Assembly (NCBI GenBank): GCA_037074705.1
Contig: CM073591.1
Location: forward strand, 133,679,032 to 133,743,031
Length of the DNA: 64,000 bases
Source of the DNA: Zhengitettix transpicula
Taxonomy: Eukaryota > Arthropoda > Insecta > Orthoptera > Tetrigidae
Reading direction: 5' to 3'
Shown here: piece after piece, positions 23,560 through 35,250 of the stretch
How the letters are laid out: the number at the start of each line of letters is the position of its first letter
Numbering within the stretch: position 1 is the first letter of the stretch
Made by a program: the position numbers and the translations under genes
Notes under the pieces: model-generated
Told to the model about the DNA's origin: nothing
Seen by the model: the letters and a program-made list of their open reading frames with translations, nothing else
Database searches by the model: none

Positions 23560-25190
23560 ATTACCCAATAAATTCTAGACAGTCCGTTTCATTATTAAGC
23601 AATTTGAAAATAAAATTCAAATCCGAAGAATGTCGTTCTATTCTAAATAAAACTACGTAATTATGATCAATCAACGGATTCGGCCAATAGATTATTCGAA
23701 AATATTATGTTGAATTGTTTAAATTTTTAAATATAAAAAATTTAGTATAATGAAACATATATTATAATAGGTTTGACTAATAATAAATACAATAACTCAC
23801 AAAATAGAATATGTTAAATGTCAATTTTTTTACACTTTTTCACATTATCTTTATGAGATTTTTAGAATTGCAGTTGATTTTGGAGAGATTTTATGTGAAA
23901 CGTATGTTTCAATTGAGAGATTCTGGCAGAAACTCTTAAAATTTAGATGGTCAATCTATTCTATACAGAAAGTTTCATTATTAGTCAATATAAAAATAAA
24001 TTTCCTATCAGTAATATGTATTTCTGATTCAAGAATGAAGCTCTCTACGTGGTATAAAATACTACATAAAAATTCTCAATGAAGGGCGATGCACTTTGAA
24101 ACTATAGGAAATGGTTCTAAAAAATTTGAATTGTTTCAACTCCCTTTACAAAATAACGGTAACCGAATAATTAAATATATTTATTGATTCTCAAAGTTCA
24201 GTCTTGAATAAAAAATAACACCTAACTCTCTAATAATTTACACAGTTTAATAATATTAATTTTTTTCCATAATTTCTTGCTATGGTGGAAGACAGGTTTA
24301 CATTTATTTATTTTCCGCTTTATACCATTTTAAAGACACAATTTATATATGATATTTAAATTATTTTCGTTTTGAATAAAGTCAATTTTGTAAATGTATC
24401 AGATAATATTCGACGATACCTGCTACTCTTGATATATTAATTTCATGTGACTAAGAAAACTAAGTGTATTAGTTTATAAAATAATCGGATATACGTATAA
24501 ATATAATGATAATATTTGGAACGTGATTCTTCGGGTTTTATATTATATAGGTTTTCAAATAGTATTGTTACAGAATAATTGACGAGAAATGATAAATAAA
24601 TTTGCATCAATACGGAGTGGTAAAATGGTACAGACTGACATCGATTTAATATCTAAGTCACTGTCGAGTTAAATAACTTAGTATTAGAACTAAAAAACAA
24701 TGATAAATTAAATTGTAAATTGGAGTAATTCATTTGAAATAAACGTAGATTTATATTTATTACCTGAGGAAGTGGAACATTAACAACTATGAATTTACAC
24801 AACTTGAAATTATATAAATAAGGGACATCTTTCCCAAACACACAGGTATGGCCAAATTATATAAGAGAAAACACAAATCAATAAATACGCAAATAAAAAA
24901 AAATTAAATGGGCAAATTGAAAATGAAAAATAATGTAAAATGGTCAAATAAAAAATCGAAAAGGATTTATATTTAAACTAGAAAGGAAAAATATATAAAG
25001 TAATCGATTCCATGATTTTAAAATTAAATTTTTATATTCGTAGTTCACAATCATGTATCCATTTAACATAAGAAACTGATGTAGAAATGTATTAAATAGA
25101 TATATTTCAATTAATTAAATGATAAAGAGGTTGAACAGCAATATATATATTAGAAATATGTATATTATTTGAAACAATAGCAATTTAGAC
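23560..25190. other. Very AT-rich stretch, nothing recognisable
   Basis: About 1.6 kb with no usable open frame. CCTGAGGAAGTGGAACA near 24762 resembles the start of the hammerhead-like motif but lacks its second half. Confidence 0.5.
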
Positions 25191-25194
25191 AGGC

Positions 25195-25605
25195 TTAAGT
25201 GAGGCTAATCCGCGTGGTGGAAGCGGAAGGGTAGAGAAAGGTAGCCAAGGGTTAACTAGGGTCCCCAGGCTACAGTTTAAGGATCCTACCTGGTATTGGC
25301 CTAAAAGTGATGCAGGAAAAACCCTAGAAAATGTACATCAGATAGGTCGGGCATTTGGTACTTGACCCTACGCCCTTCCGATGGCGAGAGATGGGTTTTC
25401 TGTGGGGACGCAGTGTTCCCTTCTCCGAGCCTCGGCCAGTTTAGGAGGCAGCGGTCCGACTGTTCCAATGGGAATAGCGGTCAACTCTTACCGTATGCCC
25501 AAGGGCTGCTACCCCAGAAAATACACCACTCAAAACAGACCGATGTGCCTCGGCTTGTAGGAACCTCAGTTCAAAAACTGAGAGAGGAAAAGGCTTTTTT
25601 TTTAG
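25195..25605 (-). repeat. Family B repeat, copy 1 of a head-to-tail dimer
   Basis: On the minus strand it runs from TTTTTGAACTGAGGTTCC (about 25580) through CGAGGCACATCGG, GGTAGCAGCCC, CGGACCGCTGCCTCCTAAAC, ATCGGAAGGGCG and CAGGTAGGATCCTTAAACTG to a degenerate 3' end near 25195. An open frame on each strand (99 codons plus, 72 codons minus) spans the repeat but shows no domain. Confidence 0.8.
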
Positions 25606-25975
25606 GTAATAGGCTACATGAGGGTAATCCACGTGGTGGCAACTCCCCTTTATTAGCATAGGAAGGGGTTTGAAAGGGGGTTATGGAAGGGGAGAGGCAG
25701 GTAGCCAAGGGTTAACTAGGGCCCCCGGGCTATATTTTAAGAATCCTACCCGGTATTCGCCTAAAGAAATGCAGGACAAACCCTAGAAAAACCTGCATCA
25801 GGTAGGTCGGGCATTGGGTACTTGTCCCACGCACTTCCGATGGCGGGAGAGGAGTTTGCTGTGGGGACGCAGCATTCCCTTCTCCGTGCCTCGACCCATC
25901 CCCGAAGGTAGCCTTCTCCGTTCTCCAGAAAGGTTCACCGGCGAGAGATCAGCTCTTGAGAGAGTGAGAAACAAT
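25606..25975 (-). repeat. Family B repeat, copy 2 of the dimer
   Basis: On the minus strand it ends GGGGAGTTGCCACC, CTCATGTAGCC and an A-tract (T run at 25596-25604 on plus) that abuts copy 1. Its start extends into GGTGAACCTTTCTGGAGAAC (about 25937), a block also found ahead of the 31.6 kb copy and therefore part of the longer element. Confidence 0.8.
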
Positions 25976-25979
25976 ATAA

Positions 25980-26450
25980 AAAAATATTAATAAAATATAA
26001 ATCAGTTATATTTTATTGACGTTTGTAGCTGCAAGTGTATTCCGTGTGAGTGTACACAACTTTTGGAAGAACAGGGAAGCAGTATTTTTAAATTACGAAA
26101 TTGTCTACGATTCACATATTGTTATTCAAGGGCAATAGTATTTCGGGATGTTGAGAATATTTCTGAAAACAAATGAACCAAGCGCTACTGACAAAATATC
26201 TGAAATATTGCATATATCTTAAAGTAATTAATAAGATTTTAAAATATTTTATGAGAAATCCTGAACGGTTTGAAGTTCTGAAATACTTCCAGTTAACCTC
26301 AGATAAATCTATAAATTTTGGTGTAGGAATGTGTTTTTAAACAGTAGATTATTTTATTTCGCTATAGAATAAAGATGGGGATTAATAAGTGTCAAGAAAT
26401 AGATTTACAGTAATATAATTATAACCTTAAGAATTTTTGTGTCTGAGCGA
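25980..26450. other. AT-rich stretch, nothing recognisable
   Basis: No open frame or repeat recognised. Confidence 0.55.
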
Positions 26451-26454
26451 TTAA

Positions 26455-26935
26455 AAGCTTATCGTCGGAAGACAGTATGATCTGCACTCAGAGTTGGAAA
26501 TATGCAGAACAAATTGGTGACTGAAAGACAACGTGCAGATGTTATTCCCCTCCTTTTGCATTAAGAGCGCCGTTAAACGAAAGAAGAGGCTCGCAAAAGA
26601 AGGCATCTGCAGCTGGAATTGAAATCTCGATTGAGCGGAAGAGAAGATGGGAGCCGTCACGGCCAGGATATTGGTGGAGGTGTGAGATAATTGGTCAACA
26701 ATGCCTGAGGCGAGATTGCGGCTGCGAGAAGGGCTCATTTGGTGGTGCTGCGAGCAGGTGCGAAACAATCCACCAGCCCCTTGCCAAAAACTGCCTTCGG
26801 GTTTAGACTACATTTTTAGAATTCTAAAGTTATCAAAGCTTAATTTCAGCAGCGCGAAACATCACAAACGCGTCAAAAGACCCATTATTTCCGCTTTCAT
26901 TTCGATCGGTTGTGGAGATCTCAGATGAAACTTAG
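26455..26935. other. GC-richer ORF-poor island
   Basis: Visibly GC-richer block with short overlapping frames on both strands (105 codons minus, 75 codons plus), neither recognisable. Similar in size and composition to the other islands. Confidence 0.35.
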
Positions 26936-26939
26936 ATCT

Positions 26940-28179
26940 CTCTTGAGGAAGTGTAACAGATACCGCTCCTATCAAGAGCATTTACTCTTCATCAGATGAA
27001 TACATTTATTATAGGTATAATAGATTTTTACAGGCATCCGTGACGGCCAGTAGTGACCATGAGGAATTATTCTTAACTTTAATTAATCACATGATAGTAA
27101 CTTAACATAATATTAAAATTGCAATCGGTTGAGTTTTTAGCAGAAAATAATCTATTAATAAATTTTTTAATGAAAACTGTCAATGTCAACGACGTATCAG
27201 GCCGATACAGGCCTTAAGTGTGGTACTATTGAGTTACCACGTTTCCAGAGACCAAATATTCGCCATAAATCATTACTAGATACATTTGGAGTACACTGGT
27301 TTAATAATTAAATAAAAGTTCTTAACTCCAAAATCTGTCTCAGTTCTTTATTTCACATACAGTTCCTGAGATTTTGACTGCTTAAGTCATATTCATCTTA
27401 TTTTCATCACACATTGACTTCGGCACAATTATAATGAATAATTCTTTGAAACTACCAAATTAAATTCAAAACAGAATTATTACATTTGTATTTTATCCCT
27501 CTAGAATCGTGTTTTCAGATAATAAAATAATAATATCGATTAGAGGAATCTGTTGAGAACAAATTCTCCCAACTCTCGATAATGGCTGCATTGAAGTGAT
27601 TCTAACAGGGAGTGTTAGAAGAACTTAACTTATTTGTAAGCCATTGAGATTTAATTTGCCGAGTTCAGACTAAAAAGGTTGAATAGAGTTTGCGTGACGG
27701 GGAAACATTTTAGAAACTAATGAATAAACAAAATGGCATTTGAGTCAAAAACATTACCCGTGAGACCAGCATGTTATATATTCATTTTGCAAACTCTTTA
27801 ATATTCCTCCCATAATAATATGCAATATCACTGTCTTCATGGAAAGAAATGTGACTGCCAAATGATATATAGAATATTTAATTTAAACCCAGCTATTTTT
27901 CTACATCTTTGTAATTTCTTTCTCTTTATATTAAATTGTTATTTATTATAATTTTTCCCATCTCATGATAAACAAATAAAATAGGGTTAGTAAGTTAGCA
28001 TTCAGGTATGACTTCAGAGAGTTTAAAAATTATATAAAAATCGTACGTATAATTACAAATTCGCAGCAGTCTAATCAGTCGTCCCAACGTTCATCAACTT
28101 GATGAATAGTTATTTCGGAAACAGTTTTGTACGAATGTGATTGTTTCTGACGGAATTATAATTTGGAACCTTACTAAAG

Positions 28180-28180
<1 letters not shown>
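26940..28180. other. AT-rich stretch, nothing recognisable
   Basis: A minus-strand CTGATGAAGAGTAAATGCTC lies at about 26995-26976 but no GAAAC follows at the right distance. CCATAAA at 27263 is a single Hox-like word. No gene is supported. Confidence 0.45.

Positions 28181-28181
<1 letters not shown>

Positions 28182-28231
<50 letters not shown>
28182..28231. repeat. (TA)25 microsatellite
   Basis: The longest uninterrupted TA dinucleotide run in the window, about 50 bases. Confidence 0.95.
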
Positions 28232-28234
<3 letters not shown>

Positions 28235-28528
28235 ATACAATTAAACAGGCTATTAATTGTTTTTAATATAATTTAATTGTTGGCGGAACGGGTGCTTAAA
28301 GACAACAATTAAGGCGGGTTTTTCTTTGTTAACAAACGAGACTGGAAACCGCGCGCTTAGAGAACTCAGTCTGCGTCGAGAACTGGGACGGAGCAGTTCC
28401 GTCCACATAGAGAAATAAAAACAGTAAAAGTCTGCGGATCCAGAATTATGAATAGGGCTATCTAGGAAGTCTAACGGTGAGATAATAGTTTACATAAAAC
28501 GCAAGTAAACAGTTTTGACGGAGAGACT

Positions 28529-28535
28529 TATAAAA
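28529..28535 (+). promoter_or_regulatory. Candidate TATA box
   Basis: TATAAAA lies about 155 bases upstream of the ATG of the candidate exon at 28686, in a GC-richer 0.4 kb that follows the TA tract. A start site near 28560 would fit the usual spacing of about 30 bases. Sequence alone cannot confirm activity. Confidence 0.3.
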
Positions 28536-28559
28536 TCGCAGTTTGGCAGCAGAAGTTTT

Positions 28560-28750
28560 GCTTCACAAACTGAACACATCTTCGCATAGAGAGACTTTGA
28601 GGGTGAGCTAATCAAGGTTACAGTATAGGAGAGATCCAGAGCAACTACCGTGTGTTCAAAATCTAATGAGTAGAATCAGTGTATAATGGCCTGTTTAGTG
28701 GGTGTTGACTTCAAGATGCAAGAGTCCGAACTGGTAGCAGTACCACTGTC
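28560..28750 (+). CDS. Candidate first exon with a 22-codon coding start
   Basis: An ATG at 28686 opens a frame beginning MACLVGVDFKMQ and continuing to CCACTGTC at 28750, where GTGAGT is a near-consensus splice donor; unspliced, the frame stops at the TGA overlapping that donor. The upstream 0.13-0.4 kb is GC-richer and ends in AATCAGTGTATAATGG, so the ATG has G at +4. I do not recognise the peptide, and no downstream exon can be placed in the AT-rich DNA that follows. It could be the first exon of a gene whose other exons lie outside or are unrecognised, or the leader of a mobile element. The exon's 5' limit is arbitrary, based on the TATA-like site. Confidence 0.3.
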
Positions 28751-28759
28751 GTGAGTACA

Positions 28760-29640
28760 AAACAATTATTTATGACTGTAAACGATAATTAAAAGGTATA
28801 GTCAGATTTCGTTCGGGTTTTTCTTTTCATTCGTTTTCTTTTACTGTTGTATTTAATATTGTATTCCGTGAACTTCAATGAGTTTGGATTGTTAATGTTT
28901 TAGTTCATTGTATTTGTTCTTCCTCTCAAACCCAGTGTTGACCCTGAGATAATGAGAAATTCAACGTAATTGATTGTAAAATTATAAAGCTATATTTTAA
29001 TAGAACGCCACGAATTAATAAAATAAAAATTGAAATATTTGTTTGTTAAATTGATAGAATTCGGTGTGCAAAGCAGGGCTTATAATGTGTAATTATCAAC
29101 AATAAATTTTGAAATACAAAATAATTTTGTTATTTATTCCTATTAATTAAGACCACCTTTTTAATCATTACATAAATGGCTTCCTAAACGTGGGGCAAAA
29201 TTAATTAATTCATTCTTCTTTTAATCATTACAATATATATATATATGTATGTATTTGCGGATTTACTAATGCAATACTAATAATATTTTTATAAAACTTA
29301 TTATATTGAAACTGGAAAAATTACAAAATAGGAGGAATTTAAAATAAAGAAAAAAATCATTTATAAAAACCAAGAAGGAGAGCCAAGCATTAAATTATAA
29401 TTAAATGTATTTATCATTAATCGGTAAAAGACGAAACGCTTTTAGTTATTTTGTGTTTTCACAATACATACGTGTGGATCAGTAGGAAGGTTTGTTACCA
29501 AAAAAAAGTGCTCGTAAGTTTACCACCGTGTCGCATCAACGCTCACAATCTGGATTATTCAAGTTCATTTTTCAATAAATCATATTTATGTCATAAAAAA
29601 TATGAAGATAATATTTTGAGATCGACAACCGGATTGCCCG
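28760..29640. other. AT-rich stretch, nothing recognisable
   Basis: Contains a short TA run near 29231-29246. No second exon for the 28.69 kb candidate is evident. Confidence 0.5.
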
Positions 29641-29644
29641 GGGT

Positions 29645-29755
29645 TGTTTCACTCACGGCTCTTGTGTCTTAAAACACCTGACGAAAGGTACAAGGTTTCC
29701 AGAAAGGCTGTGTGAATTTTGCCTGTCACTTGGCTGTTTTATATAATTATTCTAT
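29645..29755 (+). repeat. Family A half-element
   Basis: TTTCACTCACGGCTCTTGTG, then ACACCTGACGAAAGG, CAAGGTTTCCAGAAAGG and a terminal CTTGGCTGTTTTAT match the single arm at 2.2 kb. The hairpin GGTAC...GTTTCC can still partly pair, while GAAAC has become GAAAG. Confidence 0.68.
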
Positions 29756-29759
29756 TTTA

Positions 29760-31590
29760 AAAGAGAATTTTATACTTTCATTTAAATAATTATTTAGGAC
29801 AGTGAACTATTATTTTTAATTAATTCTAGAGAAAAATTTGAATATTCCCCCAAATAAAAGTGAAGGTATTCAGTTTTTTCCTTAAATGTAAAGTTTTGGA
29901 ACAGTACAGTGCAAAGTGCTTGTATTCTGAGTTGAATGTCAGAGGAAGAAATGTTGCATATCATTGGTAAACTGCGTGGGGAGTCAGAGGTCAGTTTATT
30001 GCCGGTATCGCCGATTTGGCAGAGCTCGCCCTCCGTTGCAATCGAATGGATGTAGGACACTTGTTGGAACAGGATTTGGATCCGGACCATAAAACAGAGC
30101 AAAGTGAAGCCAGGAAAGGTCTGGTCTCTGAAGCATTGCCGGTTTCTGGGAACCCTAGATGCGACCAACAAATTATTCGCCAAGGAACCGCAAAATATTC
30201 CAAACTGAGTGTTACACAAAACTCTTACTGTAACAGTAGTAACATTAATACGTTTTTGTTATCGCGTCTTTCCGGTTTAATGAATAATCGAAATTAATTA
30301 CACGCTCTTATTTCAAAGCGATGATACCAGAGTGACGAATTTCACTTACTCATTGGGTCAATTCAGTCATTAAGGACAAAATGATGAGATTGATAAATGG
30401 CTGTGATAGAGGAATAATTCATTATACATTTTTGGACCGTTACAATATATCTCCTACAACGTGTTCATGACGCTGCACCGCATAACTTTCGTAATGTGAG
30501 TATAGAATATACTCTTATACACCTACTAAAACTTTGTATTCGTCAAAAATAAGTAATTAAAACGGCTGGGGCTACGTAGATTTGGTCTTGAAGAGTAGAG
30601 AATTAATTTTAATACTTTTCAGTAAAAATTACCACGAGTTAAATTTGAAATTGTATACACAATCGCAGTATAATAATACGATTCGTTCATAATTCTGTTA
30701 AATCGGTGAGATTCCCATCCGTAAATTTTATTATCTCAAATAGTGACAAGCTTTGTGCTTAAATCCTGATAAAATATTTTTTTCAAATCTTTCGAAATAA
30801 AATTCTTTATTATTACATTACTGTCATAATAAATAAATTACGATGAAATCGCGCAATATGAAAACCTCTACGGAATGAAGAACTTTTATTAAAAGAACAC
30901 ATGATTCTAATAATACATCTCGTGAAAAAATTACAAAATTATCACACTGGTGATATACGAACATACGAGAAAATTATAAATTTAAAATATGCATTTCCCA
31001 AACATTCAACAAACGTGGTCGATTTACTTTACAACAACTTGCAAATACATTTTCTTCTTCTGCAGTTATAAATATTCATATAATTAAGATATTTTAAATC
31101 ACTCCACTCTTACAATTTTACCAAAATATTGTATTACTTCCAAGTGCGCGCGCTTAGTGGCTTAATTGCTTAAGTATTCAAAATAAATAAATTTATTTGT
31201 TTTCGGAAATGGTTTATGATAATTTCATTATTCCCCGTCCTTGTAAGTAATGGATAATTCAAATTACTAAAAGGTATTAAAGTTACTGTTTATAGAAAAA
31301 AATATGTCCAGTTGCTTCATATTTTCTCATGGTAAATACAAAGATTTCTTCTATCAATACTTCAATAAACGTAGAGTGATATCCACCAAACTGTTTACAC
31401 TCTTTACATATGATCCAGGAAAAAAACTGTGGAAATAAGACATTGATAGGAGTGGGGTGGAAGGGGGTGACATAAAAATAATCAAAATTTTTTAGGTGTA
31501 TGCAACTTCAATACTGACATTGCAGTTTAATTTAGAATCCTTTTGAATAAATATGGGGAAAAAATCACAGCCTGCGAGGTTTTCTATCAG
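29760..31590. other. Mostly AT-rich; GC-richer at 29990-30190
   Basis: Overlapping frames at 29794-30297 (141 codons minus, 93 plus) lack recognisable motifs. The remainder to 31.59 kb is AT-rich with stops throughout. Confidence 0.45.
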
Positions 31591-31925
31591 GTGAACCTTT
31601 CTGGAGAGACTGAGATACTTCCCTTTGGTGATGCCTTTTCCTCCCTCTCTCCATGTTTGAACTAAGGTTTCCACAAGCCGAGGCACCTCGGTCTGTTTTG
31701 TTCCGGGTTCGCAGACGTTGGGCATACGGTAAGAGTTTTTCTAGGGGTTTGCCAGCATCACCTTTAGGAGAATGTCGGGTAGGATCCTTAAACTACAGCC
31801 CGGAAGCCCTAGTTAACCCTTGGCTACTTTCCTCTACCCTTCCGAATCCCCCCTTTCCTATGCTATTAAAGGGGGGTTGCCACCATGTAGATTACCCACA
31901 TGTTTCCTTTTACTCTAAAATAATA
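31588..31925 (+). repeat. Family B repeat, internally deleted, AT-rich tail
   Basis: Runs from GGTGAACCTTTCTGGAGAGA through GGTGATGCCTTTTCC, GTTTGAACTAAGG, CCGAGGCACCTCGG, GGGCATACGGTAAGAG, then jumps to TTTTTCTAGGGGTTTGCC, GGATCCTTAAACTACAGCCC, TAGTTAACCCTTGGC, CTATGCTATTAAAGGGG and an (ATA)-rich tail. The block between the GGTAAGAG and TTTTTCTAGG motifs is missing compared with 25.2 kb. Confidence 0.8.
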
Positions 31926-31984
31926 ATAATAATTATAAAATAGTAATGGGGAAAATGGTCAAAAATGGCCCATCTTAGAGTTGA

Positions 31985-32770
31985 ATTCATAGTTTTCTTT
32001 GAGGTGAACAATGGCGCCCGCGGTGCCATTAAGGCACGTGTTCATTCGAAATGAGCAGGAAATACTGTTGAATCCTTTTTCCACTCTAAAATAAATAAAT
32101 TCTCGGACAACCGGGCACGCAGCCAGTTATACACAAAAATTTAGCATAAAATAATAGCCCGAAAATTCGAGGTAAATTTATAAATAAATCGTTACACCTC
32201 TTGTTATATGATGCCACGGGAAAATGCGCACGCTGTAAAGTTCGTCATGTTTACGATTTGTACTGCTTCCCTTTCCGCTGCCAACCAATAAAGTAATTTC
32301 GTTACTCGCTCTCGTAATTTTTGTGACTCCACACGGACTCTTTGCCATTATTTTATGTGGAAATTGGAAAAATGAAGTTACAACCCGACCGCTATGACTC
32401 GAAGGTGGAGTGATGCGCCACCGTTTTCGGGGAAATGAAGGAAAGGACTAGTCCGGACGACTGTAATCGAGCTGACACGAGGGTGGCTTAGCGCAGTCGA
32501 CAGAAAATCTATTTGCCGTTAATTGTCTGGCGCAGTGGCGCGGAGCAGGTGGGGAAGACTTTCCACCCGCAGCTTCACATCCCTCCTCTAAGTATATATT
32601 GTCATTCAGGTTTCGCAAAACAAGTTCGCGATTCAAAGGAACGGTCCCGCGCGGTTCCTTCCCTTCTGCGGTTGTCATATTCTATGCCATTAACGGTGGT
32701 TAACCGTATTTATATTTTTCGGAATAATTTCGCCGCATGTCTGCATGGGAGCATATTAAAATATAAAATA
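31985..32770. other. GC-richer ORF-poor island
   Basis: GC-richer than its flanks, densest at 32390-32720. Frames of 76 codons (minus) and 94 codons (plus) overlap and are unrecognised. AACCAATAAAGTAATTTCG near 32284 includes a CCAAT-type word. Candidate regulatory DNA. Confidence 0.35.
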
Positions 32771-32934
32771 TATAAGTATGGTTCTTTGGCAGTGTGATTT
32801 AATGTAGAATCTAATCCGTCTTCGAACCTTACACAATTATTACAAAACGTGAACATGAGTGTTTATCTCATTATTGTTATATCTAAAATTCAGCGTATTA
32901 CTGTGCACGTTTACGAAGTGATACAATAAAATAT

Positions 32935-33115
32935 GAAATACATTTATTTAAAAATAATTAAATATACTGACGTTTCGTCCTTGTTTTAGGACCTCTTCAG
33001 ATTTAGTAATTTCGTATATAAATCATACAAAAAATGTAGAGGTCCAAAAACAAGGACGATTCGTCGGAATATTTAATTTTTTGATAATAAAAAATTTTCT
33101 GACTCAACGCCGTTT
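32935..33115. repeat. Foldback element, family C, with hammerhead-like core
   Basis: The left arm (ATTAAATATACTGACGTTTC, then GTCCTTGTTTTAGGACCTC) is the inverse of the right arm (GAGGTCCAAAAACAAGGAC, then GATTCGTCGGAATATTTAA). On the minus strand 33000-32969 reads CTGAAGA, G, GTCC, TAAAACAA, GGAC, GAAAC, GTC. The GTCC/GGAC stem is intact in both arms. Further copies lie at 8.12, 48.94 and 52.09 kb. Confidence 0.82.
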
Positions 33116-33339
33116 AATTATTTATGGAAGACCTTTACTCCAAAATTTGTAGAGATTTTATTTATGTATTCGTGTTGAGATTAAATTCAAGAATGCAGCA
33201 GACATTTTGGTAAAGGAAACAGATCAATCTTCACATTTTCAATTTAACTATTGTTATAAAGGCGAAATATATTGTTCTTTTTAGATCGTTTAATGTTATT
33301 GAGTCAAATTTTTTTCAGGATAAAGAACCGTAATGAATC

Positions 33340-33752
33340 CCGGGTTTACCATCGGTTAAGAGTGGATGTATGAATACGGCAAATAACTTCGTAACAATTT
33401 GTTAAATAAAAAAACATTCATATCAGATGAAATTTTAGGTGTACAACGTGGCTCTTATCTTGGTCCCTTATTGTTTGATATTGCTAAACATGATGTTGAA
33501 TTATCTATTTCTAATGTAATGTTTTTCAGATTATCTTAAAATATATGAATACATTAAATCTAATGAGTATTCCATTTATTTACTACAATGCTTGAATTAT
33601 ATTTTTCAATGGTGTAGAGAGAGAATGATATGACATTAAAAAGTAAAATATTTACATTCTCAAGAGTGTTGTATTAACGGTAGTACCTTGGAAAAGTTAA
33701 AAGATATTAAAGACTCACGAATAATGTTTGATTCCAAAATGACATTTTGTAT
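33340..33752 (+). pseudogene. Non-LTR retrotransposon reverse transcriptase relic
   Basis: Stop- and frameshift-ridden remains of an RT palm. GVQRGSYLGPLLFD at 33438-33480 corresponds to the conserved GVPQGSxLGPLLF motif. Further on, in another frame, DYLKIYEYIKSNE (33529 onward) matches the region around the catalytic ADDLKIY, with the first Asp altered. NGSTLEKLKDIKD (33675) and MFDSKMTF (33725) correspond to the downstream 'ING..L..V..IKDLGV.FDSKL.F' segment. Only about 140 residues of an RT of several hundred remain. It ends where a family B copy begins at 33754. I do not assign the clade with certainty. Confidence 0.8.
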
Positions 33753-33753
33753 T

Positions 33754-34084
33754 AAGGTTCCCATAAGCCAGTTTTAAGAGGTGTATGCTCCGGGGCCGAA
33801 GAGGATGGGCAATTCCAATTGGAACAGTCGGCCAGCTGCCTCCAAACCTGATCGAAGTACGGGTACAGGGTTGCTGTGTCCTTACAGAAACCCCACTCTA
33901 GTCATCAGAAGGTCAGGGAAAGATACCTGATGCAGGTTTCTTTAAGGCTTAACATGAATCACATTTTTGCAACTGCCGTGTAGGATCTTTAAACTCCCTT
34001 CCGCATCCCCTCTTTTTCCTATGCTATTTAAGTAAGGAGACCACCAGTGTACCCTGATGTAGCCTGTCACTATCAAAAAAAAAA
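33754..34084 (+). repeat. Family B repeat at the end of the LINE relic
   Basis: Starts AAGGTTCCCATAAGCC and proceeds through GTATGCTCCGGGGCC, CGGCCAGCTGCCTCC, CCTGATGCAGGTTTC, a variant middle, TAGGATCTTTAAACTCCCTT and CTATGCTATTTAAG to CTGATGTAGCCTGTCAC and an A run ending near 34084. The LINE reading stops at its left edge and I cannot find it resuming on the right. Confidence 0.8.
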
Positions 34085-34445
34085 TTCAACGTTTTATTCA
34101 TACTCACTTTATTGAAGTAAATAAAAACAATTGTCAGAGTCCTCTGTTTTACGGCTGAAACTTACCAACTTTATGCGGACATTCACCTACGCCGCCATGA
34201 TCAACCAGTGAACTTACCTGAAAGAGAAAATGACAAATATTAGATTTCTATGTTTAGGTTGGAAAACAATATCAACAACGTTTAGAGTGTCACGAAGAAA
34301 ATAAAAACAACGCTACCCGTACAGCAAGTGATAAAATCTGCCTTTTACACGGAGATCAACGCAGGTAAAACATCGGCCATGCTTTCCACTTAACGCGACA
34401 ATTGCCTAGAATAACAATGGCGTTAAAAATAACGCATTCCATTTA
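34085..34445. other. Unassigned stretch
   Basis: Nothing recognisable; the LINE reverse-transcriptase similarity does not visibly continue here. Confidence 0.5.
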
Positions 34446-35250
34446 ACAAACACGCAGGGGCTTCATTTAAATACGGCAATCCTTCCGTTTTATTCAGTTT
34501 TATGGCGGGGAGTGGGGCACATTAAATAGACTGCGACGCAACCCCCTACATGCCACTCTCCTAAACATAATTTCGCTTCCACACAACAAGCTACGGCTCC
34601 CCATGCTATAAACACATTACGCGACTGTTGCCAGAGGTTACCCCACCCCCTCTTCCCATGCCCGTGATTTAAGTGTCAGCGGTGTTCAAAGCCGTATTAT
34701 TATTTTTTTTAGCGCGGATAACATAGATCGCGGCGAGTTGAGGCGCACATAATTTGCCGAGCGTAAAACACGCGTACTTAGCGCGTCTTGTTTTGTAGGT
34801 GCGGCGAGGACCATTACGCCAAGATGGTGGTATTGTTAATGGCCTGTTTTATAATCACAGTTAACACCATCACTTTAACTGCGGCGAGTTTTAAAAAAAT
34901 AATGTCCCTGGGTCGTAACGGGGAGCCTTTTGTGTCGATGGGTCACAGGGGCTTGGGGAGAGCGGCCATAATGGCCCGCCGTATTAAAAGTACTCTGCGG
35001 TGCTGTGGAGTGTCGATACTCGCCCGCTAACTGTCAATCGTTACTGCCCAAGGTTCGGCCCATTGCAACCTGCAAATGCAGCTCCATTCCTGTGAATGTG
35101 AGACATTTACTTAGCGACGCGATTTTCGCAGACAATTTTCTACCGCAATTGCACATGGCAAAGTTCAACTGACTTGTGTCGGACGGAATCAACATATTTC
35201 GCGTTTAGGTGACAACGTGCCAATGACGCTACTCAGATTATCGGAGGATG
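34446..35250. other. GC-richer ORF-poor island, candidate regulatory DNA
   Basis: Strongly GC-richer, with TTTTATGGCGGGG at about 34498, TTTTATAATCACAG at 34846 and GTATTAAAAGTACTCTGCGG at 34981. The longest frame (80 codons plus, 34788-35030) is unrecognised. Inverse Hox-like and TAAT-type words are present. Nothing supports transcription directly. Confidence 0.4.

Noticed and set aside
25362..25661. 99-codon plus-strand open frame as a gene
   Set aside because: It lies antisense across two family B repeat copies and their junction; it is repeat sequence.
26940..27000. Further hammerhead-like motif on the minus strand
   Set aside because: CTGATGA is present but GAAAC is missing at the expected distance, and no relative with a full core was found nearby.
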